This document shows, piece after piece, positions 51,586 through 58,816 of a DNA stretch of 64,000 nucleotides. Every line of letters begins with the position of its first letter. Position 1 is the first letter of the stretch. The translations under genes and the position numbers were made by a program. Source of the DNA: AG2 sp036493735 (lineage in GTDB: Bacteria > Gemmatimonadota > Gemmatimonadetes > Gemmatimonadales > Gemmatimonadaceae). The stretch is taken from NCBI GenBank assembly GCA_036493735.1, contig DASXPH010000069.1, positions 1 through 64,000 of the forward strand. Direction: 5' to 3'. Under the pieces are notes generated by a model. It worked only from the letters and a program-made list of their open reading frames with translations, searched no databases and had not been told where the DNA came from.

Positions 51586-52713
51586 TCAGCGATCGTGCGC
51601 CGCCTCCCAGGCGCGGACGCGCTGGCGCGCCGCGCCGAAGAGGCGGTTGTAGTTGCCTCGCAGCAGTTGCGCGCGCGCGGTGGGGGTGAGCCGGTCGAAG
51701 AACGGCCGGTAGATGTTGTAGGTGCGGAAATAGCTCTGCGTGTCCGTGGGGGAGAGCGCGTCCGTGCCGAAGAGAAACCGGTCGGGAAAGCGATTCACGA
51801 GGTTCGCCGCTGCCGTTAGGCTCGAGTCGCTCGCGACGATGTACTTCGCCACCTCGTCCCAGGAAAGGTCGAAATACAGGTTACCGAATGCTGGATCGCC
51901 CAGCATCGCCTCGAGCAATCTGACGTGATGCGTCACCGGCCGAATGACACGGCCGACGCCGGTGTGTGCCCAGATGATGGTCGTCTGGGGATGGCGCTTG
52001 ATCAGCTCGCGCATCTGCTCCAGGTACGCCGGCGGCGACCCTGGCTTCGCGAACGGAACGTCCACGTCGTTGTGCACGATGGCGAGCAGTCCTACCTCGC
52101 CGGCGAACGACAGAATGCTGTCGACGGCCGGGTCGAGGAGGCTGGCGACACCGCCGGCAACTTTCGCCGACACGAACTCCTTGTGGATCGTGAATTCGCC
52201 GATCCCGGTGAACACACCGGGAAACAGCGTCAGGACACGACGGATGTGGTCGGGCGCGTACATGTCCGTCGGGTTGAAGCCCGTGATCATCGGATCGAAC
52301 CGCGCCTGCTCGGACGGCGACAGCGCCTTGTACGCCATCGCGATGTACGCGTCGGTAAAACTGTAGTAGTAGAGTGGCGCATCCGTGTTCAGGTAATACG
52401 TCGGCGCGTTGTTGCCGTCGATGCGCTTGGACCATTGCTGCTGCAGGGGGATGCCGAACAGCGCGACGTGCCCGACGCGCGAGCCCATCATGCGCAGGAA
52501 CTCGTGCAGATCGGGCCCGTGCTGGATGTAGTTGGTGAGGTGGAAGTGCGAGTCGTTGAACGCGTAGGCTGTGTCGTTAGGCGCGGTCCCCGCGAGCTGC
52601 TGGGCGGTGAGCACCGCGGGCGTGCACGCGAGTGACGCCACAGCAGTCGCGAGGACGCGCCACGAGCGCACGCCATGTCGCGCGAACCGATTGAGCCTGT
52701 CGATCAACGTCAC
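51586..52713 (-). CDS. Exported amidohydrolase-family enzyme (TIM-barrel hydrolase)
   Basis: 375 residues, GTG start. Signal peptide (TAVASLACTPAVLTAQ). Amidohydrolase_2 features: metal motif DSHFHLTNY near residue 54, IIWAHTGVGRVIRP with the His, YFDLSWDEVAKYI, and FLFGTDALSPTD with the catalytic Asp. Members are decarboxylases or hydrolases of cyclic and aromatic acids. It is 32 bp downstream of the porin operon start on the same strand but has its own upstream motif site, so it may be independent. Confidence 0.85.
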   Translation of the reverse strand: MTLIDRLNRFARHGVRSWRVLATAVASLACTPAVLTAQQLAGTAPNDTAYAFNDSHFHLTNYIQHGPDLHEFLRMMGSRVGHVALFGIPLQQQWSKRIDGNNAPTYYLNTDAPLYYYSFTDAYIAMAYKALSPSEQARFDPMITGFNPTDMYAPDHIRRVLTLFPGVFTGIGEFTIHKEFVSAKVAGGVASLLDPAVDSILSFAGEVGLLAIVHNDVDVPFAKPGSPPAYLEQMRELIKRHPQTTIIWAHTGVGRVIRPVTHHVRLLEAMLGDPAFGNLYFDLSWDEVAKYIVASDSSLTAAANLVNRFPDRFLFGTDALSPTDTQSYFRTYNIYRPFFDRLTPTARAQLLRGNYNRLFGAARQRVRAWEAAHDR

Positions 52714-52825
52714 CTTCGATACTCGACTGCGCCGCGATTACCGGCACGGAAGCATGCGCAGCGTGCCGGTGCATGTCAGTTGCTGCGCGTGAGTGAGGCT
52801 ATCGGCCCTGCCCGCGCAGCGCCAA

Positions 52826-52834
52826 TTGGACCAA
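52826..52834 (-). promoter_or_regulatory. TTGGTCCAA site upstream of the amidohydrolase
   Basis: TTGGTCCAATTGG on the minus strand, 113 bp before the GTG at 52713. Confidence 0.55.
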
Positions 52835-52922
52835 GAGGCAGGCGCTCCGCCGATCGTGCCGTGCGCGCCTGGCCGCTGTTGGCAGACGTGCCTAACGAGT
52901 CAACCGACGCAGCGGCTGTCGT

Positions 52923-52940
52923 TGGGCCGATTGGCCAAAG
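52923..52940 (+). promoter_or_regulatory. TTGG-CCAA-type site upstream of the porin-like barrel gene
   Basis: TGGGCCGATTGGCCAAAG on the plus strand, about 100 bp before the ATG at 53042. Confidence 0.45.
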
Positions 52941-53041
52941 GTCGCATGGCTGCCATCGGCCGTCCGGGAGTTATGTCGACGTATATGGGCGGCGGACAAC
53001 TTCGTCCGGTGACGGATGCACCTGACTTCGTGGAGCGAGCG

Positions 53042-54367
53042 ATGAGTCGATGGCATCGATCCGTCGCGAGAGCCTCGGCCCTCGCACTGTTGACATGCCT
53101 GCGGCTCTCCGCAGCCGCGCCCGCGCTGCGCGGACAGGAGGCTGATCCGCGTCCGGTAAAGGAGGACAGCGTCAGATTCGCCAATCTCTTCGGTGGCGAG
53201 TTCGCTCCCGGGACGGGATTCGATCTCATCAAGACGCAGCGCGGGAGTCTCAACATCAGCGTGTACGGGTTGTTCCGGTACATGAATCAATACCCCGTCG
53301 GCGACTCCTTCACCGATCACCTGGGCCGTGTGCGCACCGTTCTCCCACGCAACGACTTGAACTGGCAGCGCACCTTCGCCTGGCTCACCGGCTTCTTCTA
53401 CGATCCGAAGTTTCGGTATAACATCACGCTCTGGTCGCTGCCGACGACGCAACAGACGCTGCTCTTCGGCAACTTGGGATACGTCTTCTCGCGCCAACTT
53501 GCCATCGGTGTCGGCCTCGGACCGAACCTCACGGCGCGCTCGATTACCGGCCAGTGGCCCTTCTTCCCCGCAGCGGATCGGCAGATGGCGGAGGAATTCT
53601 TCCGCGGCGGCTTTTCGTCGGGCATCTGGATGACCGGCGAGGCGCTGCCACGACTCTATTACACGCTTTCCATCAACAACAACATCAGCCAGCTGGGCGT
53701 TCCGCAGAGTGTCGATCTTCCCGACCTCGCGTACAGCATGAACCTGCGGTGGATGCCGACCACGGGTGAGTTCGGTCCCCGCTACGGGTTCGGCGATTTT
53801 GAATTTCATAAAAAGATCGCGACGCAGTTCGGGATGTCGATCGCGACCGCGCGCGAGAACCGCGCGGCGTCGCTCGATCAGCCCCCGAACACGACGCAGA
53901 TCCGCTTGTCCGACGGCATCATTCCGTTCGACACTGGCGCATTGGCGCCAGGCGTCACCGTTGACAAGCTGACGTACAAGTATCTCTCGTTCGACGCGGG
54001 TGCGAAGTGGCGCGGCTGGTCGCTGCAGAGCGAGTACTACTTTCGTTGGCTGAATGACTTCATCGCCACCGGTCCGCTGCCGCTGAGCTCCATCTACGAC
54101 AACGGCTTCATGGTGGAGCTGGGCCGCATGATCGCTCCGCAATCCGTTCTCGTCTACGCGACGACGGGTTACGTGTTCGATCAATTCAACCGTCGGCCAT
54201 GGGAGCTTTCCGGGGGCCTGAGCTACTACCCGTATCGCTCACGGTCGTGGCGATTGAACGCCCACTATATCCACATCGTACGCTCGCCCACGGGCTCGTT
54301 CTTCGGCTACTACACCGCCGGCCAGACCGGCACGACGATCTCGCTCGGTACGGACATTCTGCTATGA
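53042..54367 (+). CDS. Porin-like outer-membrane protein (OprO/P-type)
   Basis: 441 residues from the ATG at 53042 (TGGAGCGAGCG Shine-Dalgarno). Signal peptide (LALLTCLRLSAAAPALRGQ). Mature part GSLNISVYGLFRYMNQYPVG, then many aromatic strands (RYNITLWSLPTTQQTLLFGN; KWRGWSLQSEYYFRWLNDFI) and C-terminal TGTTISLGTDILL. The layout resembles phosphate-selective OprO/OprP porins. Substrate unknown. Followed by the DUF1254 gene after 114 bp with a motif site between them. Confidence 0.8.
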   Translation: MSRWHRSVARASALALLTCLRLSAAAPALRGQEADPRPVKEDSVRFANLFGGEFAPGTGFDLIKTQRGSLNISVYGLFRYMNQYPVGDSFTDHLGRVRTVLPRNDLNWQRTFAWLTGFFYDPKFRYNITLWSLPTTQQTLLFGNLGYVFSRQLAIGVGLGPNLTARSITGQWPFFPAADRQMAEEFFRGGFSSGIWMTGEALPRLYYTLSINNNISQLGVPQSVDLPDLAYSMNLRWMPTTGEFGPRYGFGDFEFHKKIATQFGMSIATARENRAASLDQPPNTTQIRLSDGIIPFDTGALAPGVTVDKLTYKYLSFDAGAKWRGWSLQSEYYFRWLNDFIATGPLPLSSIYDNGFMVELGRMIAPQSVLVYATTGYVFDQFNRRPWELSGGLSYYPYRSRSWRLNAHYIHIVRSPTGSFFGYYTAGQTGTTISLGTDILL

Positions 54368-54415
54368 CGTAGGCAGCCTCGCGGGCACGGCAACACACGT
54401 CGGCATGTCGTCCAC

Positions 54416-54430
54416 AAAGTCCAATGTGGC
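54416..54430 (+). promoter_or_regulatory. TTGG-CCAA-type site upstream of DUF1254 copy 2
   Basis: AAAGTCCAATGTGGC on the plus strand, 52 bp before the ATG at 54482. Confidence 0.5.
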
Positions 54431-54481
54431 GCCTCGGGGCGCCACGTTAGGCATTCCGTTGGGGTGAGACGCGAGGTGTCG

Positions 54482-55921
54482 ATGAGAATCAAGTCACTGA
54501 CCGGCAAGGGACCGAGCGACCGCATCGATTACGCCTTCGTCGGTGGCTATCCGACGCGCGAAACGGTTCAGAAGGCCTACGACGACGCCGACCTCAATCG
54601 AGCGATTCAGTCGTATCGCTTCTTTTACCCGACCGTTTCGGGCCTCGCGATCTATCAGGGCAACGAGGCGAGCGGTCTCGTTCCCAACCAGCTCTTCGGC
54701 GTGCTCGATACGCGGCCGTCGCATCTCATCCTGACCCCCAACTCCGACACGCCCTACGGCCAGATTCTGCTCGATCTGCGTATCGGTCCCATTGTCGTCG
54801 AACTGCCGGCGGGACCATTGATGGTGGTCGCCATTGACATCAACCAGCGCTGGGTCGCTGACATGGGCCTACCGGGTCCGGACGCCGGAAATGGTGGTGA
54901 GCACCTGATCCTTCCACCGGGATTCGCCGGCGATCTACCACCGCACTATCACTTGTGGCGCTCGACGTCGAACCGGGTCATCGTGGGTGTGCGCGCGATT
55001 CCCGTCGGCGGCGATGTGCACGCGGCGATGGAGCGTATTCGCTCGGTGTCCGTGCGGCCACTCAAGACAACGGCAAGCTGGACCGAGCCGACATGGATCA
55101 ATATCACGGATCGGCCGCAGGACACGACTCCCGCCAAGTGGGAATCGAACTTCAAGTTCTGGGTGGCGCTCCACCAGGTGATCGATAGCGAGCCGCCAGT
55201 CGACGGCTATCTCCAGTATTACGGTGAGCTCGCCGCGTTAGGCATCGCCAAGGGAAAGCCATTCGCGCCTGACGAGCGCATGCGCGACATCCTCGAACAG
55301 GCCGCCTTCATCGGCAACGCCCAGATGCGCGTGCAGGCGTTTGCCGATCGCCGGCCCGACCGCGTCGTATGGCCAGATCGAAAGTGGGAGTGGGTCGGAC
55401 TCCGTCCGGAGAATGGCGATTTCATGACACCGACGTATGCCGATCTCGACGCCCGGGAAACATGGTTCTATCAGGCAATCGGCGCGTCTCCCGCGATGTT
55501 TCGTCGCAGTGAAGGCGCGGGCTCGCTCTACTGGCTCGGCCTTCACGACGAGAATGGCGCCTATCTCGACGGCGGCAAAGCGTATCGACTCACCGTGCCG
55601 CAGCCAGTGCCGGCGAGTCTCTTCTGGTCGGTGACCGTCTACGACGCGCTGACGCGTAGCGAGATCCAGACGGAGCAGCGGCGAGCGGCGCTCCGCTCGC
55701 TCTTCGAGCTGAAAGACGACTCCGATTCGCGTCTCGAGTTGTTCTTCGGGCCGCACGCGCCACAGGGGGGCGAGCATCGATGGATCAGGACGATCCCCGG
55801 CCGCGGATGGTTCGCCTACTTTCGAATCTACGGTCCAGAGCAGGCTGCGCTCGATCACAGTTGGCGCCCTGGTGACTTCGTACCGGTACGGCGTCACGAT
55901 GCCGCCGAAGTCGTGTTTTGA
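54482..55921 (+). CDS. DUF1254/DUF1214 family protein, copy 2
   Basis: 479 residues, CGAGGTG Shine-Dalgarno. DUF1254: AIQSYRFFYPTVSGLAIYQG, TPNSDTPYGQILLDLRIGPI, VVELPAGPLMVVAIDINQR. DUF1214: GGKAYRLTVPQPVPASLFWS, VTVYDALTRSEIQTEQ. No signal peptide at the N-terminus (MRIKSLTGKGPSDRI), so it is likely cytosolic, unlike typical exported members. Distant paralogue of 25157-26512. Function is not known. Confidence 0.88.
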   Translation: MRIKSLTGKGPSDRIDYAFVGGYPTRETVQKAYDDADLNRAIQSYRFFYPTVSGLAIYQGNEASGLVPNQLFGVLDTRPSHLILTPNSDTPYGQILLDLRIGPIVVELPAGPLMVVAIDINQRWVADMGLPGPDAGNGGEHLILPPGFAGDLPPHYHLWRSTSNRVIVGVRAIPVGGDVHAAMERIRSVSVRPLKTTASWTEPTWINITDRPQDTTPAKWESNFKFWVALHQVIDSEPPVDGYLQYYGELAALGIAKGKPFAPDERMRDILEQAAFIGNAQMRVQAFADRRPDRVVWPDRKWEWVGLRPENGDFMTPTYADLDARETWFYQAIGASPAMFRRSEGAGSLYWLGLHDENGAYLDGGKAYRLTVPQPVPASLFWSVTVYDALTRSEIQTEQRRAALRSLFELKDDSDSRLELFFGPHAPQGGEHRWIRTIPGRGWFAYFRIYGPEQAALDHSWRPGDFVPVRRHDAAEVVF

Positions 55922-55993
55922 CATGCGTTGATCTCCGCGACGCGACCTTCGCGCCCGCGTGCGGATCGATTCGGCGGTGTCTATCTTCTGACG

Positions 55994-56749
55994 ATGCCGA
56001 CACTGGATCTCACGAAAGCTGCCGCCGTCGTCACCGGACATACGCGCGGGCTCGGCGAAGCGGTCGCCGTTCATCTGCTCTCGCGTGGCGTACGCGTCCT
56101 CGGAGTGTCGCGGCACGAGAATGCGACGCTGGCGAATCGCTTTCCGAAACTCCGGCAGACGTGTCTCGATATCGCCGACGCCACCGCCCTCGAGAGCTGG
56201 ATCGCGTTGGGCGAGATGAGCGCGTTCCTCGGCGATGCCAGCACCAAGTTGCTCGTGAACAACGCCGGCGTCCTCCAGCCGATTGGTCCGCTTCAAATGC
56301 AGAGCATCGATGCCGTGATGCGTGCGGTTGCCGTCAACGTCGGCGCGGTGTTGGCACTCAGCGCCGCCTTCGTCCAGGCAACGGGGGACGCATCACAGCG
56401 ACGCATCCTGCACGTCTCCAGCGGCGCCGGTCGGAAAGCATATGCGGGCTGGAGCATCTATTGCGCGACCAAGGCCGCGATTGATCAGCACGCGCGATGC
56501 GTCGCGCTCGATCGCACGTCGAATCTACTCATTTCGAGCGTGGCACCGGGTGTCGTCGACACCGACATGCAAGCCGAGATTCGCGCGAGCACCGATGAGC
56601 AGTTTCCGGATCGACCGCGCTTCGTCGCCATGCATCAGGAGAAGGCACTTCCCAGCCCCGAGCACACGGGTGGCCGGCTCGCCCAATATCTGGTGTCAGA
56701 TGGGTTCGGGCGAGAGCCGGTCTTCGACCTTCGCGATTTTATCACTTGA
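55994..56749 (+). CDS. Short-chain dehydrogenase/reductase
   Basis: 251 residues. Rossmann motif VVTGHTRGLGEAVAVHLL, then NNAGVLQPIGPLQ, the strand HVSSGAGRKAYAGWSIYCAT with catalytic Ser, and active-site YCATK (Tyr and Lys). Ends FDLRDFIT. NAD(P)-dependent oxidoreductase of the benzil reductase/SDR type; substrate unknown. It follows the DUF1254 gene after 72 bp on the same strand. Confidence 0.9.
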   Translation: MPTLDLTKAAAVVTGHTRGLGEAVAVHLLSRGVRVLGVSRHENATLANRFPKLRQTCLDIADATALESWIALGEMSAFLGDASTKLLVNNAGVLQPIGPLQMQSIDAVMRAVAVNVGAVLALSAAFVQATGDASQRRILHVSSGAGRKAYAGWSIYCATKAAIDQHARCVALDRTSNLLISSVAPGVVDTDMQAEIRASTDEQFPDRPRFVAMHQEKALPSPEHTGGRLAQYLVSDGFGREPVFDLRDFIT

Positions 56750-56798
56750 TGCGACGGTCGACCGTATCGGAGCAAGCCCCGTCGGCCGCTCGCGTCGC

Positions 56799-57059
56799 TC
56801 AGTCCGCGAGGATCTTCGCCTTTTCCCGATCGAACTCACGAGCGGTCAAGGCGCCAGACTTTCGGAGCGCATTCAGCCGCTCGAGCTCGTCCAGTCGATC
56901 TGACTCCGTGCGCGCACCCGCCGCAGCCGCTCGTTTGGCCGCCTGCGACGCCTCCTGCTGTTTGCGCGCCACCTTGCCGGAGACACTCGTCGCCGTGCCA
57001 GCAATGACAGCAGTTCGCGCCGCGGTTCCGATGAGACTTCCTCGACGTCGTCGTATCAT
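56799..57059 (-). CDS. Small SHOCT-domain protein
   Basis: 86 residues, GAGGG Shine-Dalgarno. The N-terminal part has an Ala-rich hydrophobic stretch (GTAARTAVIAGTATSVSG). The C-terminal 30 residues (ERLNALRKSGALTAREFDRE, then KAKILAD) are a SHOCT domain, a short helical oligomerisation or targeting unit common in small membrane-associated proteins. Convergent with the SDR. Confidence 0.78.
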   Translation of the reverse strand: MIRRRRGSLIGTAARTAVIAGTATSVSGKVARKQQEASQAAKRAAAAGARTESDRLDELERLNALRKSGALTAREFDREKAKILAD

Positions 57060-57169
57060 GGTATTCCCTCAGTGAAACGAGTACTCGAACCCAGACTTGC
57101 AATCTTCGGCCCACCGACGGCCGCCATTGCCGCGTGTACGCCTAACGAGAATGTGGCGTTTGAATCGAC

Positions 57170-57955
57170 TCACTCCATCGTCGCCCTGAGCTCGACCAGC
57201 GTCTGGTCCATCGCGTCGACACGAAACAGACCGAGTCGCGGGTACTCGAGCTCGATGATGACGTAGACGGCAATGGCGACAGTCGCCGAGATACCGATCA
57301 TGTAGATCCAGTTGCGTTTTGCACCAACGGCGAGCCCGTACCCGGCGAAGAGCGCGGTCGCGAGCGCGGCAATGCCCAGCATCGCAAAGATCACGAGAGG
57401 CGGATGAATGCGACGAGCCATTCGCTCCTTCTCCACGACACCGAACAAGTCTGTCAACGCGGGCAGGAGCAGCATGCGCGCCTGTTCACCGCCCGGCGAC
57501 AGGCACGCATTCACAGCGCGAGACCAGAGGTCGTCCTGCGCGCTCGTGAGGCTGGCGGGCTGGTGGATCGGCTCCTTGGACCGTGGCACCTGCGAGTACC
57601 ACCGAATCAGCGCATCAGCGAAGTTGCGAAAACCCTCGCGAACGACCGGTTGGCGTTCCGCGGGCAGGAGATCGATGCGTCGCCAGTCCGTGCCGGCCTC
57701 GTTGACTTCGTCAGCGATGTACAGTCGGCGCTCATTGAATCGCTCGGCCGCGCCCGAAAATGAAAACCCGACGAGTAATGCGAACAACGAATACACCGAA
57801 GCATCCACCACGCCGACGCCGACTCGCGCCTCGCTGCCCCTCTTCCGAAACTGGCGCAGACCTGAGCGGCGGCCGATCTCCAGAAACAGCATCATCGCGA
57901 TGAACAGGCCGACGCCAATTCCAACGGCCCGTAGCGTGAATCCGCCCTGCAGCAT
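57170..57955 (-). CDS. DUF4239-like membrane protein
   Basis: 261 residues from the ATG at 57955. N-terminal helix (VGIGVGLFIAMMLFLEIGRR), helix 2 (YSLFALLVGFSFSGAAERF), and two C-terminal helices (PPLVIFAMLGIAALATALFA; GISATVAIAVYVIIELEYPR). This is the bestrophin-like DUF4239 layout with a central cytoplasmic helical domain (NEAGTDWRRIDLLPAERQPV). Role unknown. TTGGGCCAA is about 65 bp upstream. Confidence 0.8.
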   Translation of the reverse strand: MLQGGFTLRAVGIGVGLFIAMMLFLEIGRRSGLRQFRKRGSEARVGVGVVDASVYSLFALLVGFSFSGAAERFNERRLYIADEVNEAGTDWRRIDLLPAERQPVVREGFRNFADALIRWYSQVPRSKEPIHQPASLTSAQDDLWSRAVNACLSPGGEQARMLLLPALTDLFGVVEKERMARRIHPPLVIFAMLGIAALATALFAGYGLAVGAKRNWIYMIGISATVAIAVYVIIELEYPRLGLFRVDAMDQTLVELRATME

Positions 57956-58018
57956 CCGACTACCCAAATTCTGAATTCCGGCAATGTAGAGACAGTGAAG
58001 AGGCCTCCCGAGTGGACA

Positions 58019-58027
58019 TTGGGCCAA
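58019..58027 (-). promoter_or_regulatory. TTGG-CCAA site upstream of DUF4239
   Basis: TTGGCCCAATGTCC on the minus strand, 64 bp before the start at 57955. Confidence 0.5.
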
Positions 58028-58105
58028 GCGAGCCAAGAGCCGGGCTCGTTAGGGATGCCGATGGGATCCTTCCTCCCCGAATAACCCGGAAGAGCTACTT
58101 GGACG

Positions 58106-58114
58106 TTGGTCCAA
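58106..58114 (+). promoter_or_regulatory. TTGGTCCAA site upstream of the small helical gene
   Basis: TTGGTCCAATAG on the plus strand, about 125 bp before the ATG at 58238; a perfect palindrome core. Confidence 0.5.
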
Positions 58115-58237
58115 TAGATCGTGTTCCCTCCACGTCTAGCTTGCTTTCGCGTTGCCCCACCGAGACGCACATGAGCTCAAACTCGAAGGCCGCAGGGCAG
58201 CAACGGCCGGCGGTCCAGGAAACACCCACGCGACTCG

Positions 58238-58816
58238 ATGTTCGTCGCCGCGCGGGGCGAATTGATACTTCATATTCGCGACGGCAAGCTGAAATCGTAT
58301 CGGAACGGTCATGGGCTAGCTTCTCGCCACGAGTGGACGTCGGACGCGAGTTTGTTCGGCGCGATGTTGGCTGCGCATGCCGCCATTGCTCGCTACCTGT
58401 TCATGAGCATGGAGCTCGACCGGGGAGCGGTCGGTCCGCGATCTGGCGAGCAGGCAACGGCTGCAGCTGAAGAAGTGCGTGCCATCGTCAGCTACACCGT
58501 ACAAATGCTTCGCGGCCGCGGTGCAGGTCCGGAATATGTCCTCATTCGTCTCAGAGAAGTGCTCGCGACACTTGTCGGGAATGATTCGCGGACGACGCAG
58601 CGCGTGCGACGACAGGTGATGCGCTGGGCAGTCGAAGAGTTTTACGGCCCTTTGCGGGCCCGCTCAGCGCCAGAGTCGTCCGAAACCCACGTGCAACCGT
58701 CGTTCTCCGCTACCGAGGCTGTAGCTGACGATCGCCGGACCGAGCAAGGTGTCGAGAATCGCTCCGAAGCCAAACTGCGCTTCGATGCTCGTCGTGGAGT
58801 CCCGGTCGAAGGCTGA
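58238..58816 (+). CDS. Helical protein, second member of the 41082 family
   Basis: 192 residues from the ATG at 58238. The middle (VRAIVSYTVQMLRGRGAGPE, then YVLIRLREVLA and RQVMRWAVEEFYG) matches the pattern of the 41082-41402 protein. The last 50 residues have atypical composition and overlap the convergent patatin gene by 153 bp, so the true end of conserved protein may be near 58650. A start at 58171 is in another frame; a frameshift near the N-terminus cannot be excluded. Function unknown. Confidence 0.55.
   Translation: MFVAARGELILHIRDGKLKSYRNGHGLASRHEWTSDASLFGAMLAAHAAIARYLFMSMELDRGAVGPRSGEQATAAAEEVRAIVSYTVQMLRGRGAGPEYVLIRLREVLATLVGNDSRTTQRVRRQVMRWAVEEFYGPLRARSAPESSETHVQPSFSATEAVADDRRTEQGVENRSEAKLRFDARRGVPVEG

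Noticed and set aside
58171..58470. Alternative frame starting at 58171
   Set aside because: After about 24 residues it turns into Arg/Cys-rich sequence without helix pattern; the 58238 frame matches the 41082 family.
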